From assembly GCA_017447865.1 (NCBI GenBank), contig JAFSMO010000012.1, positions 45,250 to 109,249 on the forward strand: a DNA stretch of 64,000 nucleotides, written 5' to 3'. Origin of the DNA: Thermoguttaceae bacterium. Its GTDB lineage: Bacteria > Planctomycetota > Planctomycetia > Pirellulales > Thermoguttaceae. Below are positions 37,031 through 45,555 of the stretch, one piece after another. Both the position numbers and the translations under genes were made by a program. Below the pieces are notes generated by a model. It was not told where the DNA came from and searched no databases. It saw only the letters and a program-made list of their open reading frames with translations. The stretch's first letter is position 1, and each line of letters starts with the position of its first letter.

Positions 37031-38029
37031 TCACTGTGGGATCGTGACCGCTTCCGTGGACGCGCGGTTTGCGAGATTCGCGTGGACTGCCGAGTCGATC
37101 GAGTAAGAGAGCCGCTGGACCGACCCGTCGCACATGCACATTCCGAACGAACCGGCATGGGTCGAGCCAAAGTCGTTTTTCGGCGTGTTATAACCGGGAC
37201 GGTCCTGGCACGGGCGGGAGGACGTCATGCAGCTGCGCAGGGAATCGTCGCAGCCGCCGAAGAAGATCCCCTCGTTATCCGTGTCGTTTTTGCCAGTCTC
37301 GTAATCGTCGGTCATGAGGTACTTCTCGCCGATGAGGTACGTATTCGTCGTGCCGCTGCGCACCTCGCCGATCGTCACACGGCTGAAGCGGAAGATCACG
37401 CCGTTGAATTTGTCACGGTCGGTCGAGAAATTAAACGTTTTCACGTCCGGGTACGCTGCCGGAGTAAACGAAGGCGCTGCGCCCCAGGAGGTTTTGCTCC
37501 CGGTATTGCCCGCGTAGTCCCCCTTCGCCAGCTCATGACCGCTTCCGCTCGGGGCCGTGATGTTGTACACCGCGTTGTGGTTGGTCCCCGTGACGAAGGT
37601 GTAAGTCTTGCACGCACGGCGCGACGGGCAGATGAAAACCGGAAGCGGCGTCTGGTTGCACGTCAGCGCGCCGGCTTTTTTCGTTGCGGAAGGGGCGGAC
37701 GTCGTGTTTCCGTCCGAGCCAAGCGTGAACAGAGCGCTCTGTTCAAGAGCAGGAAGAAGCGAAAACGCGAAACCGCCGGGCTGCTTCTCGCCGAAACCCC
37801 AGTCGCTGTCGCCGACCATGCGCCAGTGCCAGCCGCCGGAGGGGTAAGACTTTACCGATGACTCGTGGTTCAGCGCCGCCAGCCCCAGATTCTTCAGGTT
37901 GTTCCCGCACTGCATCTGACGCGCGGCCTCACGGGCTTGCTGGACTGCGGGCAGAAGCAGACCGACCAGCATCCCAATGATCGCAATGACGACTAAAAGC
38001 TCAACGAGTGTAAAGGCTGAACGACGCAT
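37031..38029 (-). CDS. DUF1559 protein with type IV pilin-like N-terminus
   Basis: 332-aa pseudopilin-like protein. The N-terminus is a class III prepilin leader ([19 protein letters not shown]), followed by the helix [28 protein letters not shown], which is diagnostic of the DUF1559 family that is massively expanded in planctomycetes. The C-terminal domain is Gly/Ser-rich with cysteines ([11 protein letters not shown]) and ends with [26 protein letters not shown], the usual family ending. It is expected to be cleaved by a prepilin peptidase and anchored in the inner membrane, perhaps in a type II secretion-like fibre. It is the last gene of the five-gene operon, 15 bases after the preceding stop. 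GGGGGATC serves as ribosome site. The exact function of this family is unknown. Confidence 0.9.
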   Translation of the reverse strand: MRRSAFTLVELLVVIAIIGMLVGLLLPAVQQAREAARQMQCGNNLKNLGLAALNHESSVKSYPSGGWHWRMVGDSDWGFGEKQPGGFAFSLLPALEQSALFTLGSDGNTTSAPSATKKAGALTCNQTPLPVFICPSRRACKTYTFVTGTNHNAVYNITAPSGSGHELAKGDYAGNTGSKTSWGAAPSFTPAAYPDVKTFNFSTDRDKFNGVIFRFSRVTIGEVRSGTTNTYLIGEKYLMTDDYETGKNDTDNEGIFFGGCDDSLRSCMTSSRPCQDRPGYNTPKNDFGSTHAGSFGMCMCDGSVQRLSYSIDSAVHANLANRASTEAVTIPQ

Positions 38030-38044
38030 TTTTCTGATCCCCCA

Positions 38045-40672
38045 TCAGGATTTACAAACTTTGAATTTACGTGAAAAACCAACCAGTGCCGCACCCGTCA
38101 GGAGGAGCAGCCACGCGGCGGGTTCCGGGATCTGGTTCGAATTGTAGTAGGTCAGAATTCCGTCCTCCTCCAAAACCCACTGGAACGAGTTCCCAAAGGA
38201 GGGAATAATATTGGCGAATTGCAGGATTCCCGAAGGATTCGCGCCAAAAACGGAAAACCGTTCACCGCCGACCAGTGAGCGCGCCAGCGAGTCGGAAACG
38301 TTGAGTTTCAGATCGCCCTGCGTCACGTCGAAATTCCCGACCGTCAGAACGTCATACGAATCGGGCCCCACCAGGTCGATTTCCAGGGTTCCGCCCGTCT
38401 GGGTGTACGTGCCGGTCACAGTCAGCTTGCCGACGGTCCCCTCCTGGTACTTGGAGTACCACGTTTCCCCGTCGGCCAGGGCGTTCACGTTTTCCTCCGA
38501 CGGCGTGAATTTGGCGGCAATTTCGACCGTGCTTCCCACGTTGACCAGGTCGCCGGTTACCTTTTGGGCGACGAATGTTCCGCCTTCGAGTTTCAGCTCG
38601 CCGGTTTTGGTGCCGAAATTGATGTTCGTCGCGGAGAGGATCCCCGACTTGAGCTCAACGATGCCGTAACGGCCCGTTGCGTCCGCCGTCCCGCTGAACC
38701 CGATGACGAGCGTGCCGCCGATGTACATCTGGCCGCCGTCCACGGAGAGGAGCCCTTTTCCGGCATTATTTCCGCCCTGGTTTCGACCGACGTACATGCT
38801 GGTGACGTTATAAAACGCGCCGCCGTTCAAATTCAGGTTGGCTTCGTTCCCCCCTTCGCCGATTTGGGTGTATTGAGCGCCCGAGGACGTGTTGTCGTTG
38901 AAAATGACGCCGCCTTCCTGGTTCAACGTGCTTGGGGAGTAGCCGTGAAGGACGAAGACGCTCTCGAGATTCACCCGCGCGTCGTCGGTGACGGTCAGCG
39001 TGTGGGTTTTCGCGGTAGTCGTGGAACCACCACCGACGCCCAAGCCGCCTTGGAAATTGGTCGTTCCGCCGGAAAAGACGATTTCGTTGCTGGCGGTCCC
39101 TTCGTTTCCAACTCGCAGACGGTCCGAAACGACCGTGAGCGTACCGCCCGTGACGGACATTTTGCCGCCGTTGAGGTACATGATATTGGCCTTAACATCG
39201 TCACCGTCTTTGATCGTCAGCTCGTTGGTGTAAGCGTTGTAGAAGGACCCGACCTGAACCGTGTCGAGGGATTCCGGCGCGTACCCGCTGTCATTGGAGC
39301 CCCAGTTCGCCCGCGTGTTCCAGTCGCCGCTTTCGGAACCGGTCCACTTGAACGTCTCGGCATAAATGCGCACGAGTTTGCCGTCGTCCATGATTTTCCA
39401 GTTGGTCGCCACGGTATTATTCACGACGATTCGGCTGAAATTCAGATTTCCCGTGGGATTGTCGCCGAAGACCGCGTACACCATTTCCTTGGTGATCCCA
39501 TTGACGTTTACCGAGACGACGAGGTCGCCGCCGGTCACGTTAAAGGAACCGGCCGTCAGTTTGTCGTACGTCGTTTCGTCCGTAAGGTCAAGCACGACCG
39601 AGCCGGACGTCTGGCTGAAAGTCCCGGAAACGGCGAGGGTCCCGATCGTCCCTTTCTGGTACTTGGAAAACCACGTCTCGTTGGCGGCCAGGCCGTCGAT
39701 ATTCGCTTCCGTGATGTTGAAACTGCTGGTGCTGGCGATCTCGATCGTGCTGCCCGAGTTGGTCAGGTTGCGGTTCACTTCGCTGGTGACGAACGTTCCG
39801 CCCTTGAGCTGAAGCTCGCCCTGACGCACGTCAAACGTGAGTCTTCTCGCGGAAAGAATACCGGAATTCAGGACGACCCTTCCGTATTTGCCGGCCTGAT
39901 CCGAGCCTTTTTTATTCCCAAGCTGCAAAGTGCCAGCGGTGTAAAACTGACCGCCGCTGAGGTTGATCAAACCTTTCCCGGCATTACTTCCATCATTGTT
40001 ACGGCCCACAAAAAAATAAGCATTGGCCGTGTTGTAAAATGCGCCGCCGGTCAGGTTGAGATTGGCCTCGCTGTTGTTTTCACCCACCTGGTTCCAGCTG
40101 CCGCATTTGTTTACGATGACGCCGCCGGACTGGTTCAGGTTGGAATTACTGTTTCCGTGGATGATGAAGCACCCGCCTGTGACGTTCATACGGGCAGAGC
40201 CGCTGACGTTCAGGGTAGAAGTCAGACTGGCATCCGTTTTGCCGCCGAGCCCCAAACCTCCGTTCAGATTTAACGTTCCGCCGGAGAAATTCATGGTCGT
40301 TGCCGCAGCGCTGCCGACACGCAAACGGTCGTTGGTGACCGTCAGGGACCCACCGGTCATTTGAATTGTACCGCCGCTGAAGTTCACCTGATTGACGACC
40401 GCCTCATCGCCGTCCTGAATGTTCAGAGCATTCGTGTAGGCCTGGTAAGCCGTTCCGGCCTGGACCAGATCACCTGTACCGGGCAGGGTTCCGCCGTCCC
40501 AGTTCGACGCGGTGGACCACTTGGAGTCCGTCGCACCCGTCCAGTTCACCGTCGCGGCCCGGACTGTCCCCGAAAAGACGAGGGAAACGGTCAGTATTAA
40601 TGAAAATGTCGAAAAAAGGGAGCGTGATTTTTTTGTCCCTCCCCTTTTTCGCATTTTGATGTTTAAAGTCAT
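38045..40672 (-). CDS. PEP-CTERM beta-repeat surface protein (two modules)
   Basis: 875-aa exported protein. A signal peptide ends near VRA-A (about residue 40). Two modules of about 400 residues follow (about 40-440 and 440-845), each opening with a WTGxxxxxWxxxxNW motif and then Gly/Thr/Ser-rich beta strands of autotransporter or beta-helix type (LNLTGGAFYNTANAYFFVGR, YGRVVLNSGILSA). The C-terminus is a PEP-CTERM sorting signal: IPEPAAW, a hydrophobic helix (LLLLTGAALVGF), then SRKFK. Such signals are handled by exosortases, and the protein probably ends on the cell surface. Its second module is nearly the same as module 3 of the next upstream gene. Start at 40672 follows GGGAG; the longer frame to 40693 lacks a ribosome site. 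Confidence 0.88.
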   Translation of the reverse strand: MTLNIKMRKRGGTKKSRSLFSTFSLILTVSLVFSGTVRAATVNWTGATDSKWSTASNWDGGTLPGTGDLVQAGTAYQAYTNALNIQDGDEAVVNQVNFSGGTIQMTGGSLTVTNDRLRVGSAAATTMNFSGGTLNLNGGLGLGGKTDASLTSTLNVSGSARMNVTGGCFIIHGNSNSNLNQSGGVIVNKCGSWNQVGENNSEANLNLTGGAFYNTANAYFFVGRNNDGSNAGKGLINLSGGQFYTAGTLQLGNKKGSDQAGKYGRVVLNSGILSARRLTFDVRQGELQLKGGTFVTSEVNRNLTNSGSTIEIASTSSFNITEANIDGLAANETWFSKYQKGTIGTLAVSGTFSQTSGSVVLDLTDETTYDKLTAGSFNVTGGDLVVSVNVNGITKEMVYAVFGDNPTGNLNFSRIVVNNTVATNWKIMDDGKLVRIYAETFKWTGSESGDWNTRANWGSNDSGYAPESLDTVQVGSFYNAYTNELTIKDGDDVKANIMYLNGGKMSVTGGTLTVVSDRLRVGNEGTASNEIVFSGGTTNFQGGLGVGGGSTTTAKTHTLTVTDDARVNLESVFVLHGYSPSTLNQEGGVIFNDNTSSGAQYTQIGEGGNEANLNLNGGAFYNVTSMYVGRNQGGNNAGKGLLSVDGGQMYIGGTLVIGFSGTADATGRYGIVELKSGILSATNINFGTKTGELKLEGGTFVAQKVTGDLVNVGSTVEIAAKFTPSEENVNALADGETWYSKYQEGTVGKLTVTGTYTQTGGTLEIDLVGPDSYDVLTVGNFDVTQGDLKLNVSDSLARSLVGGERFSVFGANPSGILQFANIIPSFGNSFQWVLEEDGILTYYNSNQIPEPAAWLLLLTGAALVGFSRKFKVCKS

Positions 40673-40699
40673 TGAAAAATCTCCCTGGATCATCAGGAA

Positions 40700-43600
40700 T
40701 CAGGATTTATGAACTTTGACTTTGCGTGAAAAGCCCATCAAAGCCGCGCCGAGGAGCAGGAGCATCCACGCGGCAGGTTCCGGGATCTGGTCCGCCTTGA
40801 AGTACGTCAGAACGCCATCCGCGCCCAAAATCCACTGGGACGAAGCGCCGAAATTGGGGGTGATCGTCGCGAAATCGAGCGTTCCCACGGGATCCGTGCC
40901 GAAAATGGCGAACGTTTCGCCGCCTTCCAGCAGGTCGGGCAGCGCGTCGGAAACGTTGATCTGCAGACTGCCGCCCGTCACGTTGAAAGCCCCGGCCGTC
41001 AGAACGTCGTAGGAGTCGGTGCTCACCAGGTCGAGCGCCAACGCGCCGCCCGTCTGCGAGTACGTGCCGGTCACGGTCAGCTTGCCGGCGGTCCCTTCCT
41101 GGTACTTGGAGTACCACGTTTCCCCGTCGCCCAGCGCGTTCACGTTTTCCTCCGACGGCGTGAATTTGGCCGCAATTTCGACCGTGCTTCCCACGTTGAC
41201 CAGGTCGCCGGTCACCTTCTGGGCGACGAATTTCCCGCCCTCAAGTTTCAGCTCGCCGGTCTTGGTGCCGAAATTGATGTTCGTCGCGGAGAGGATCCCC
41301 GACTTGAGCTCGACCAGTGCGTAACGGTCCTCCGGGTCAGCCGTCCCGCTGAACCCGATGACGAGCGTGCCGCCGAGGTACATCTGGCCACCGTCCACGG
41401 AGAGGAGGCCTTTCCCGACGTGATCGCCGCCCTGGTTCCGGCCGACGTACATGTTGGTGACGTTATAAAACGCGCCGTCGTTCAAAATCAGGTTGGCCTC
41501 GTTTGCTCCTTCACCGATCTGGGTGAATTGGCCGCCCGAGGACGTGTTATTGTTGAAAATGACGCCGCCTTCCTGCGTCAGCGTGCTTGGGGAGTAGCCG
41601 TGAAGGACAAAGACGCTTCCGATGTTCACCCGCGCGTCACCGGTGACGGTCAGCGTGTTGGTTTTCGCGGTAGTCGTGGAACCACCGCCGACTCCCAGCC
41701 CGCCTTTGAAATTGGTCGTTCCGCCGGAAAAGACGATCTCGTTGCTGGCGGTCCCTTCGTTTCCGACCCTCAAACGATCTGAAACGACCGAGAGTGTACC
41801 GCCCGTGACCGACATTTTGCCGCCGTTGAGGTACATGATTTTGGCCTGAACGTCATCGCCGTCTTTGATCGTCAGGTCGTTGGTGTAAGCGTTATAGAAG
41901 GTCCCCACCTGGACCGTGTCGAGGGATTCCGGCGCGTAGCTGCTGTTATTGGATCCCCAGTTCGCCCGCGTGTTCCAGTCGCCGCTTTCGGAGCCGGTCC
42001 ACTTGAACGTTTCTTCGTAGAGACGCACGAGTTTGCCGTCCTCCATGATCTTCCAGCGGGACGCTTCACTTCCGTTGACGATGATTCTGCTGAAGTTCAG
42101 ATTTCCGGAGGGGTTGCTGCCGAAGACCGCGTAAGCCATTTCCTTGTTGATCCCGGTGACGTTCACGTTGACGCTGAGGTCGCCGCCCGTCACGTTAAAG
42201 GAGCCGGCCGTCAGTTTGTCGTACGTCGTTTCGTTCGTGATGTCGATCACGACCGTGCCGGACGTCTGGGCGTAGGTCCCGGAAACGGCCAGCGTCCCGA
42301 CTTTCCCCTTCTGGTACTTGGAGAACCAGGTCTCGTTGGCGGCCAGGCCGTTGATCTGGGCTTCCGTCGGGGCGAAGGCGTTGGTGATCTCGATCGTGCT
42401 GCCCGAGTTGGTCAGGCTGCGGTTCACTTCGCTGGTGACTAACGTTCCGCCCTTGAGCTGAAGCTCGCCCTGACGAACGTCAAAAGTGAGTCTTCTCGCG
42501 GAAAGAATACCGGAATTCAGGACGACTCTTCCGTATCTGCCCTCCTGATCGGAGTCTTTTTTATTCCCAAGCTGCAGAGTGCCAGCAGTGTAAAACTGAC
42601 CGCCGCTGACGGTGATCAAGCCTTTGCCGGCATTATTTCCATCCCCGTTACGGCCCACAAAAAAATAAGCATTGGCCGTGTTGTAAAACGCGCCGCCGGT
42701 CAGGTTCACGGTGGCCGGGTTTGCGCCTTCGCCGACCTGGTTCCAGGTGCTTGTGTTCACGATGACGCCGCCGGACTGGTTCAATGTGGAAGTGCTGTTT
42801 CCGTGAACGATGAAACATTCGCCCGAGACGTTCACGCGGGCCGAGCCGCTGACGTTCAGCGTGGAAGAGACGCTTGACGAGCCGTTGCCGCCGAGTCCCA
42901 ATCCAGCCTTCATGTTGACGGTGCCGCCGGAAATGTTGACTTCGCTGTTCGCGCTTCCGGTGTTTCCGATCCTCCAGCGGCCGCTTGCCACGCTGAGCTC
43001 TCCGCCCGTGACGGACATTTTACCGCCGTTGAAATACATGATCTTCGCTTCCAGCGAGTCTCCGTCCTTGATCGTCAGCTCGTTGGTGTAAGCGTTGTGG
43101 GAGGAACCAACCTGAACTTCGTCGAGGACGTCCGGCACGTAGTTGCTGCCATTTGCGTTCCAGTTCGCCCGGTTGTTCCAGTCGCCGCTGGCGGAACCGT
43201 TCCATTTGAACGTTTCGGAGGCGAGACGCACGTAGGCGCCGCCCTCTTCGACTTTCCAGCGGGTCGTGCTGCTGCCGTTCTCAAGAATTTTGTCGAAATT
43301 CAACGTTCCGACCGGATTATCGCCAAAAAATTTGAACGTCGTTTCGGTCGTTATTGCCTGAGCATTCAGTTGAATGTTGAGATCACCGCCCGTGATGTTG
43401 AACGAGCCGGCCGTCAATTTGTCGTACGTGGTCCCGTTCGTGATGTCGACTACGATGGTGCCGGCCGTCTGGGCGTAGGTGCCTGAAACGGTCAGAGTCC
43501 CGACCGTCCCCTTCTGGTATTTGGAGTACCACGTCTCGCTGGCGGCCAGTCCGTTGATCTGGTCTTCCGTCGGAGCGAAGGCGTTGGCGATCTCGATCGT

Positions 43601-44551
43601 GCTGCCCGCGTTGGTCAGGTTTGCGGTCTTGGTCGTGTCATAGCTGGCGACTGAACTGGTGATGAACGTCCCACCATTGAGCTGGACCTCCGCCTGCTGT
43701 TTGTCGAATTCCAGACTTTTGATGGAAAGAATGCCGGAATTAAGGACGATTTTCCCTAGCTTGCCGGCTTCCTCCGAGTCTTTCCGGTTTCCGATCAAAA
43801 CCTTGTTCGCGACGTAAAACTGGCCGCCATCGACGGTGATCGTGCCTGTGCCGGCATTCGCTGATGCGCCGCTGCCATTGTTGCGGCCTACGTAGAACGT
43901 CGCGCTGGCGCTTGTATTATAAAACGCGCCGCCGGTCAGATTCACAATGGCCGGGCTTGGACCTTCACCCACCTGGGACCATCCGCTTTTGTTCAGGATG
44001 ATGCCGCCGGTCTGGTTCAGGTTGGAATTATTGTTTCCATGAACAAGAAAGCAGTTCGAAACCACCATGCGGGCAGAATCGCTGACGTTCAGCGTCGAAG
44101 TGAGGCTGGCGTCGGTTTTGCCGCCGAGTCCGAATCCGCCGTTCAGGGTCATGGTTCCGCCAGAAATGCCCAGGGTCGTCGATGCCGCGCCGCCAACACG
44201 CAGACGGTCACTGGAAACCGTCATGGTGCCGCCGGTCATTTTCATTTCACCGCCGCTGAAGTCCGCACGCCCGACTGTCGCCGAGTCGCCGTCCTGGATC
44301 GTAAGAATATTCGTGTAAGTCTGATAAGCCGTCCCGACCTGGACCGTATCCCCGGCGACGGGCAGGGCGCCGCTGGACCAGTTCGACGCGGTGGACCATT
44401 TGGAGTCCGTCCCACCCGTCCAGTTAATCGTCGCGGCCTGTACCGCGCCCGAGGCTGCCAGTATTAAAGAAAAAATCGAAAAACCGGAAATGAAAGCGGA
44501 AAGGGGTTTTGCTAAATTGCCCCCCCCTTGTATTTTAAACTTAAATGTCAT
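40700..44551 (-). CDS. PEP-CTERM beta-repeat surface protein (three modules)
   Basis: 1283-aa paralogue of the 38045-40672 product. Signal peptide to about residue 38 (SGAVQA). Three modules start at about 39, 449 and 848, marked by INWTGGTDSKWSTASNW, FKWNGSASGDWNNRANW and FKWTGSESGDWNTRANW. Each holds strands such as GGAFYNT, YVGRN, LNSGILS and TYDKLTAGSFNVTGGDL. The C-terminus is PEP-CTERM (IPEPAAW, LLLLGAALMGF, SRKVK). AGGAG precedes the ATG. It lies 50 bases after a DUF1559 gene and 27 bases before the two-module paralogue, in the same operon. The repeated fold suggests an extended beta-helix stalk; no enzyme domain is seen. Confidence 0.88.
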   Translation of the reverse strand: MTFKFKIQGGGNLAKPLSAFISGFSIFSLILAASGAVQAATINWTGGTDSKWSTASNWSSGALPVAGDTVQVGTAYQTYTNILTIQDGDSATVGRADFSGGEMKMTGGTMTVSSDRLRVGGAASTTLGISGGTMTLNGGFGLGGKTDASLTSTLNVSDSARMVVSNCFLVHGNNNSNLNQTGGIILNKSGWSQVGEGPSPAIVNLTGGAFYNTSASATFYVGRNNGSGASANAGTGTITVDGGQFYVANKVLIGNRKDSEEAGKLGKIVLNSGILSIKSLEFDKQQAEVQLNGGTFITSSVASYDTTKTANLTNAGSTIEIANAFAPTEDQINGLAASETWYSKYQKGTVGTLTVSGTYAQTAGTIVVDITNGTTYDKLTAGSFNITGGDLNIQLNAQAITTETTFKFFGDNPVGTLNFDKILENGSSTTRWKVEEGGAYVRLASETFKWNGSASGDWNNRANWNANGSNYVPDVLDEVQVGSSHNAYTNELTIKDGDSLEAKIMYFNGGKMSVTGGELSVASGRWRIGNTGSANSEVNISGGTVNMKAGLGLGGNGSSSVSSTLNVSGSARVNVSGECFIVHGNSTSTLNQSGGVIVNTSTWNQVGEGANPATVNLTGGAFYNTANAYFFVGRNGDGNNAGKGLITVSGGQFYTAGTLQLGNKKDSDQEGRYGRVVLNSGILSARRLTFDVRQGELQLKGGTLVTSEVNRSLTNSGSTIEITNAFAPTEAQINGLAANETWFSKYQKGKVGTLAVSGTYAQTSGTVVIDITNETTYDKLTAGSFNVTGGDLSVNVNVTGINKEMAYAVFGSNPSGNLNFSRIIVNGSEASRWKIMEDGKLVRLYEETFKWTGSESGDWNTRANWGSNNSSYAPESLDTVQVGTFYNAYTNDLTIKDGDDVQAKIMYLNGGKMSVTGGTLSVVSDRLRVGNEGTASNEIVFSGGTTNFKGGLGVGGGSTTTAKTNTLTVTGDARVNIGSVFVLHGYSPSTLTQEGGVIFNNNTSSGGQFTQIGEGANEANLILNDGAFYNVTNMYVGRNQGGDHVGKGLLSVDGGQMYLGGTLVIGFSGTADPEDRYALVELKSGILSATNINFGTKTGELKLEGGKFVAQKVTGDLVNVGSTVEIAAKFTPSEENVNALGDGETWYSKYQEGTAGKLTVTGTYSQTGGALALDLVSTDSYDVLTAGAFNVTGGSLQINVSDALPDLLEGGETFAIFGTDPVGTLDFATITPNFGASSQWILGADGVLTYFKADQIPEPAAWMLLLLGAALMGFSRKVKVHKS

Positions 44552-44601
44552 TATAAATCTCCTAAAACCACCAGCCGGGGATCAGGCAGACCGCAAAATC
44601 A

Positions 44602-45543
44602 TTACGGGACCTGCACGGACTCACCATCGGCGCGGGAGCCGAGATAGCGGTGTACTTGCGGGTCAATCGAATAGGAAATATGGTGGACCGAGCCGTCGCA
44701 CATCGTCATGCCGACGACGCCGGTGTGCGGTGCTCCGAACGCTTGGCGATACTGGAATCCCGATCTGTCCTGAGTCGGACGCCACGCGGTTCCACGGCCC
44801 GTATCCGGGTCGGCGCCGCTGAACTGTCCGCTGTCATCGCAGCAGCAGCTCAATTCGTAGTAATCCACGTTTCGGTACTTTTCGCCGCAGAGGTACGTAT
44901 TCGACGAGCCGTCGCGGATCTCGCCGAGCGTGATTTCACTGCACGAAAGCATCACGCCGTCATATTTCTGGATCACCCAGTTGTAGTTCACGTTGTCCGC
45001 ATCGGCGTAGGAGCCCGGGCAGCCGGAAGTGTTGACTGCCTCAGTGTATCCGAAGTTGCAGGCATAATCGCTCTTGGCGAGGTGGTCGGTCGAGTTCGCG
45101 TTCTTCGTCGGCGGGTTGCCGGCCGGGTACACCTTCGCGGCACGGCGGGACGGGCAGTAATAAAACTTCAGCGGAGTCTGGTTGGTTTCCGTGATCTTGG
45201 CTTTGTCGGGCGAGCTCATGTTCCCGTTGGACGAATATTGGAACAGAGTGCTTTGTTCCATGAACGGCAGGATCGAGAAGAGCCACCCTCCGGGCTGCAT
45301 CCGACCGAAACCGCGGTCACCGTCACCGGCCCAGCCTCCCATCCACCCGGCGGAGGGCAGGTATTGGACCGTGGATTCGTGGTTCAGGCACGCGATTCCC
45401 ATTTGCTTCATGTTGTTTCCGCACTGCATCTGACGTGCGGCCTCACGAGCCTGCTGAACCGCGGGCAGAAGAAGACCGACCAACATTCCAATGATCGCAA
45501 TGACGACCAAGAGTTCAACGAGTGTAAAGGCTGGACGACGCAT
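44602..45543 (-). CDS. DUF1559 protein with type IV pilin-like N-terminus
   Basis: 313-aa relative of the 37031-38029 product, with [19 protein letters not shown] and an almost identical [16 protein letters not shown] helix. The C-terminal part differs but keeps FYYCPSRRAAKV, the CGEKY segment and the MTMCDGSVHHISYSIDPQ ending. It starts 12 bases after a PEP-CTERM gene and precedes another. The ATG at 45543 has GGGGATT upstream and gives the standard pilin-like leader; the frame to 45555 adds only four residues. Expected in the inner membrane, cleaved by a prepilin peptidase. Its interleaving with PEP-CTERM genes suggests that the two classes act together. Confidence 0.9.
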   Translation of the reverse strand: MRRPAFTLVELLVVIAIIGMLVGLLLPAVQQAREAARQMQCGNNMKQMGIACLNHESTVQYLPSAGWMGGWAGDGDRGFGRMQPGGWLFSILPFMEQSTLFQYSSNGNMSSPDKAKITETNQTPLKFYYCPSRRAAKVYPAGNPPTKNANSTDHLAKSDYACNFGYTEAVNTSGCPGSYADADNVNYNWVIQKYDGVMLSCSEITLGEIRDGSSNTYLCGEKYRNVDYYELSCCCDDSGQFSGADPDTGRGTAWRPTQDRSGFQYRQAFGAPHTGVVGMTMCDGSVHHISYSIDPQVHRYLGSRADGESVQVP

Positions 45544-45555
45544 TTTAATCCCCAA

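Noticed and set aside
44520..44550. C-run followed by TTGTAT on the plus strand, like the C-tract promoters
   Set aside because: It lies inside the first codons of the three-module PEP-CTERM gene on the opposite strand, and no plus-strand gene follows.
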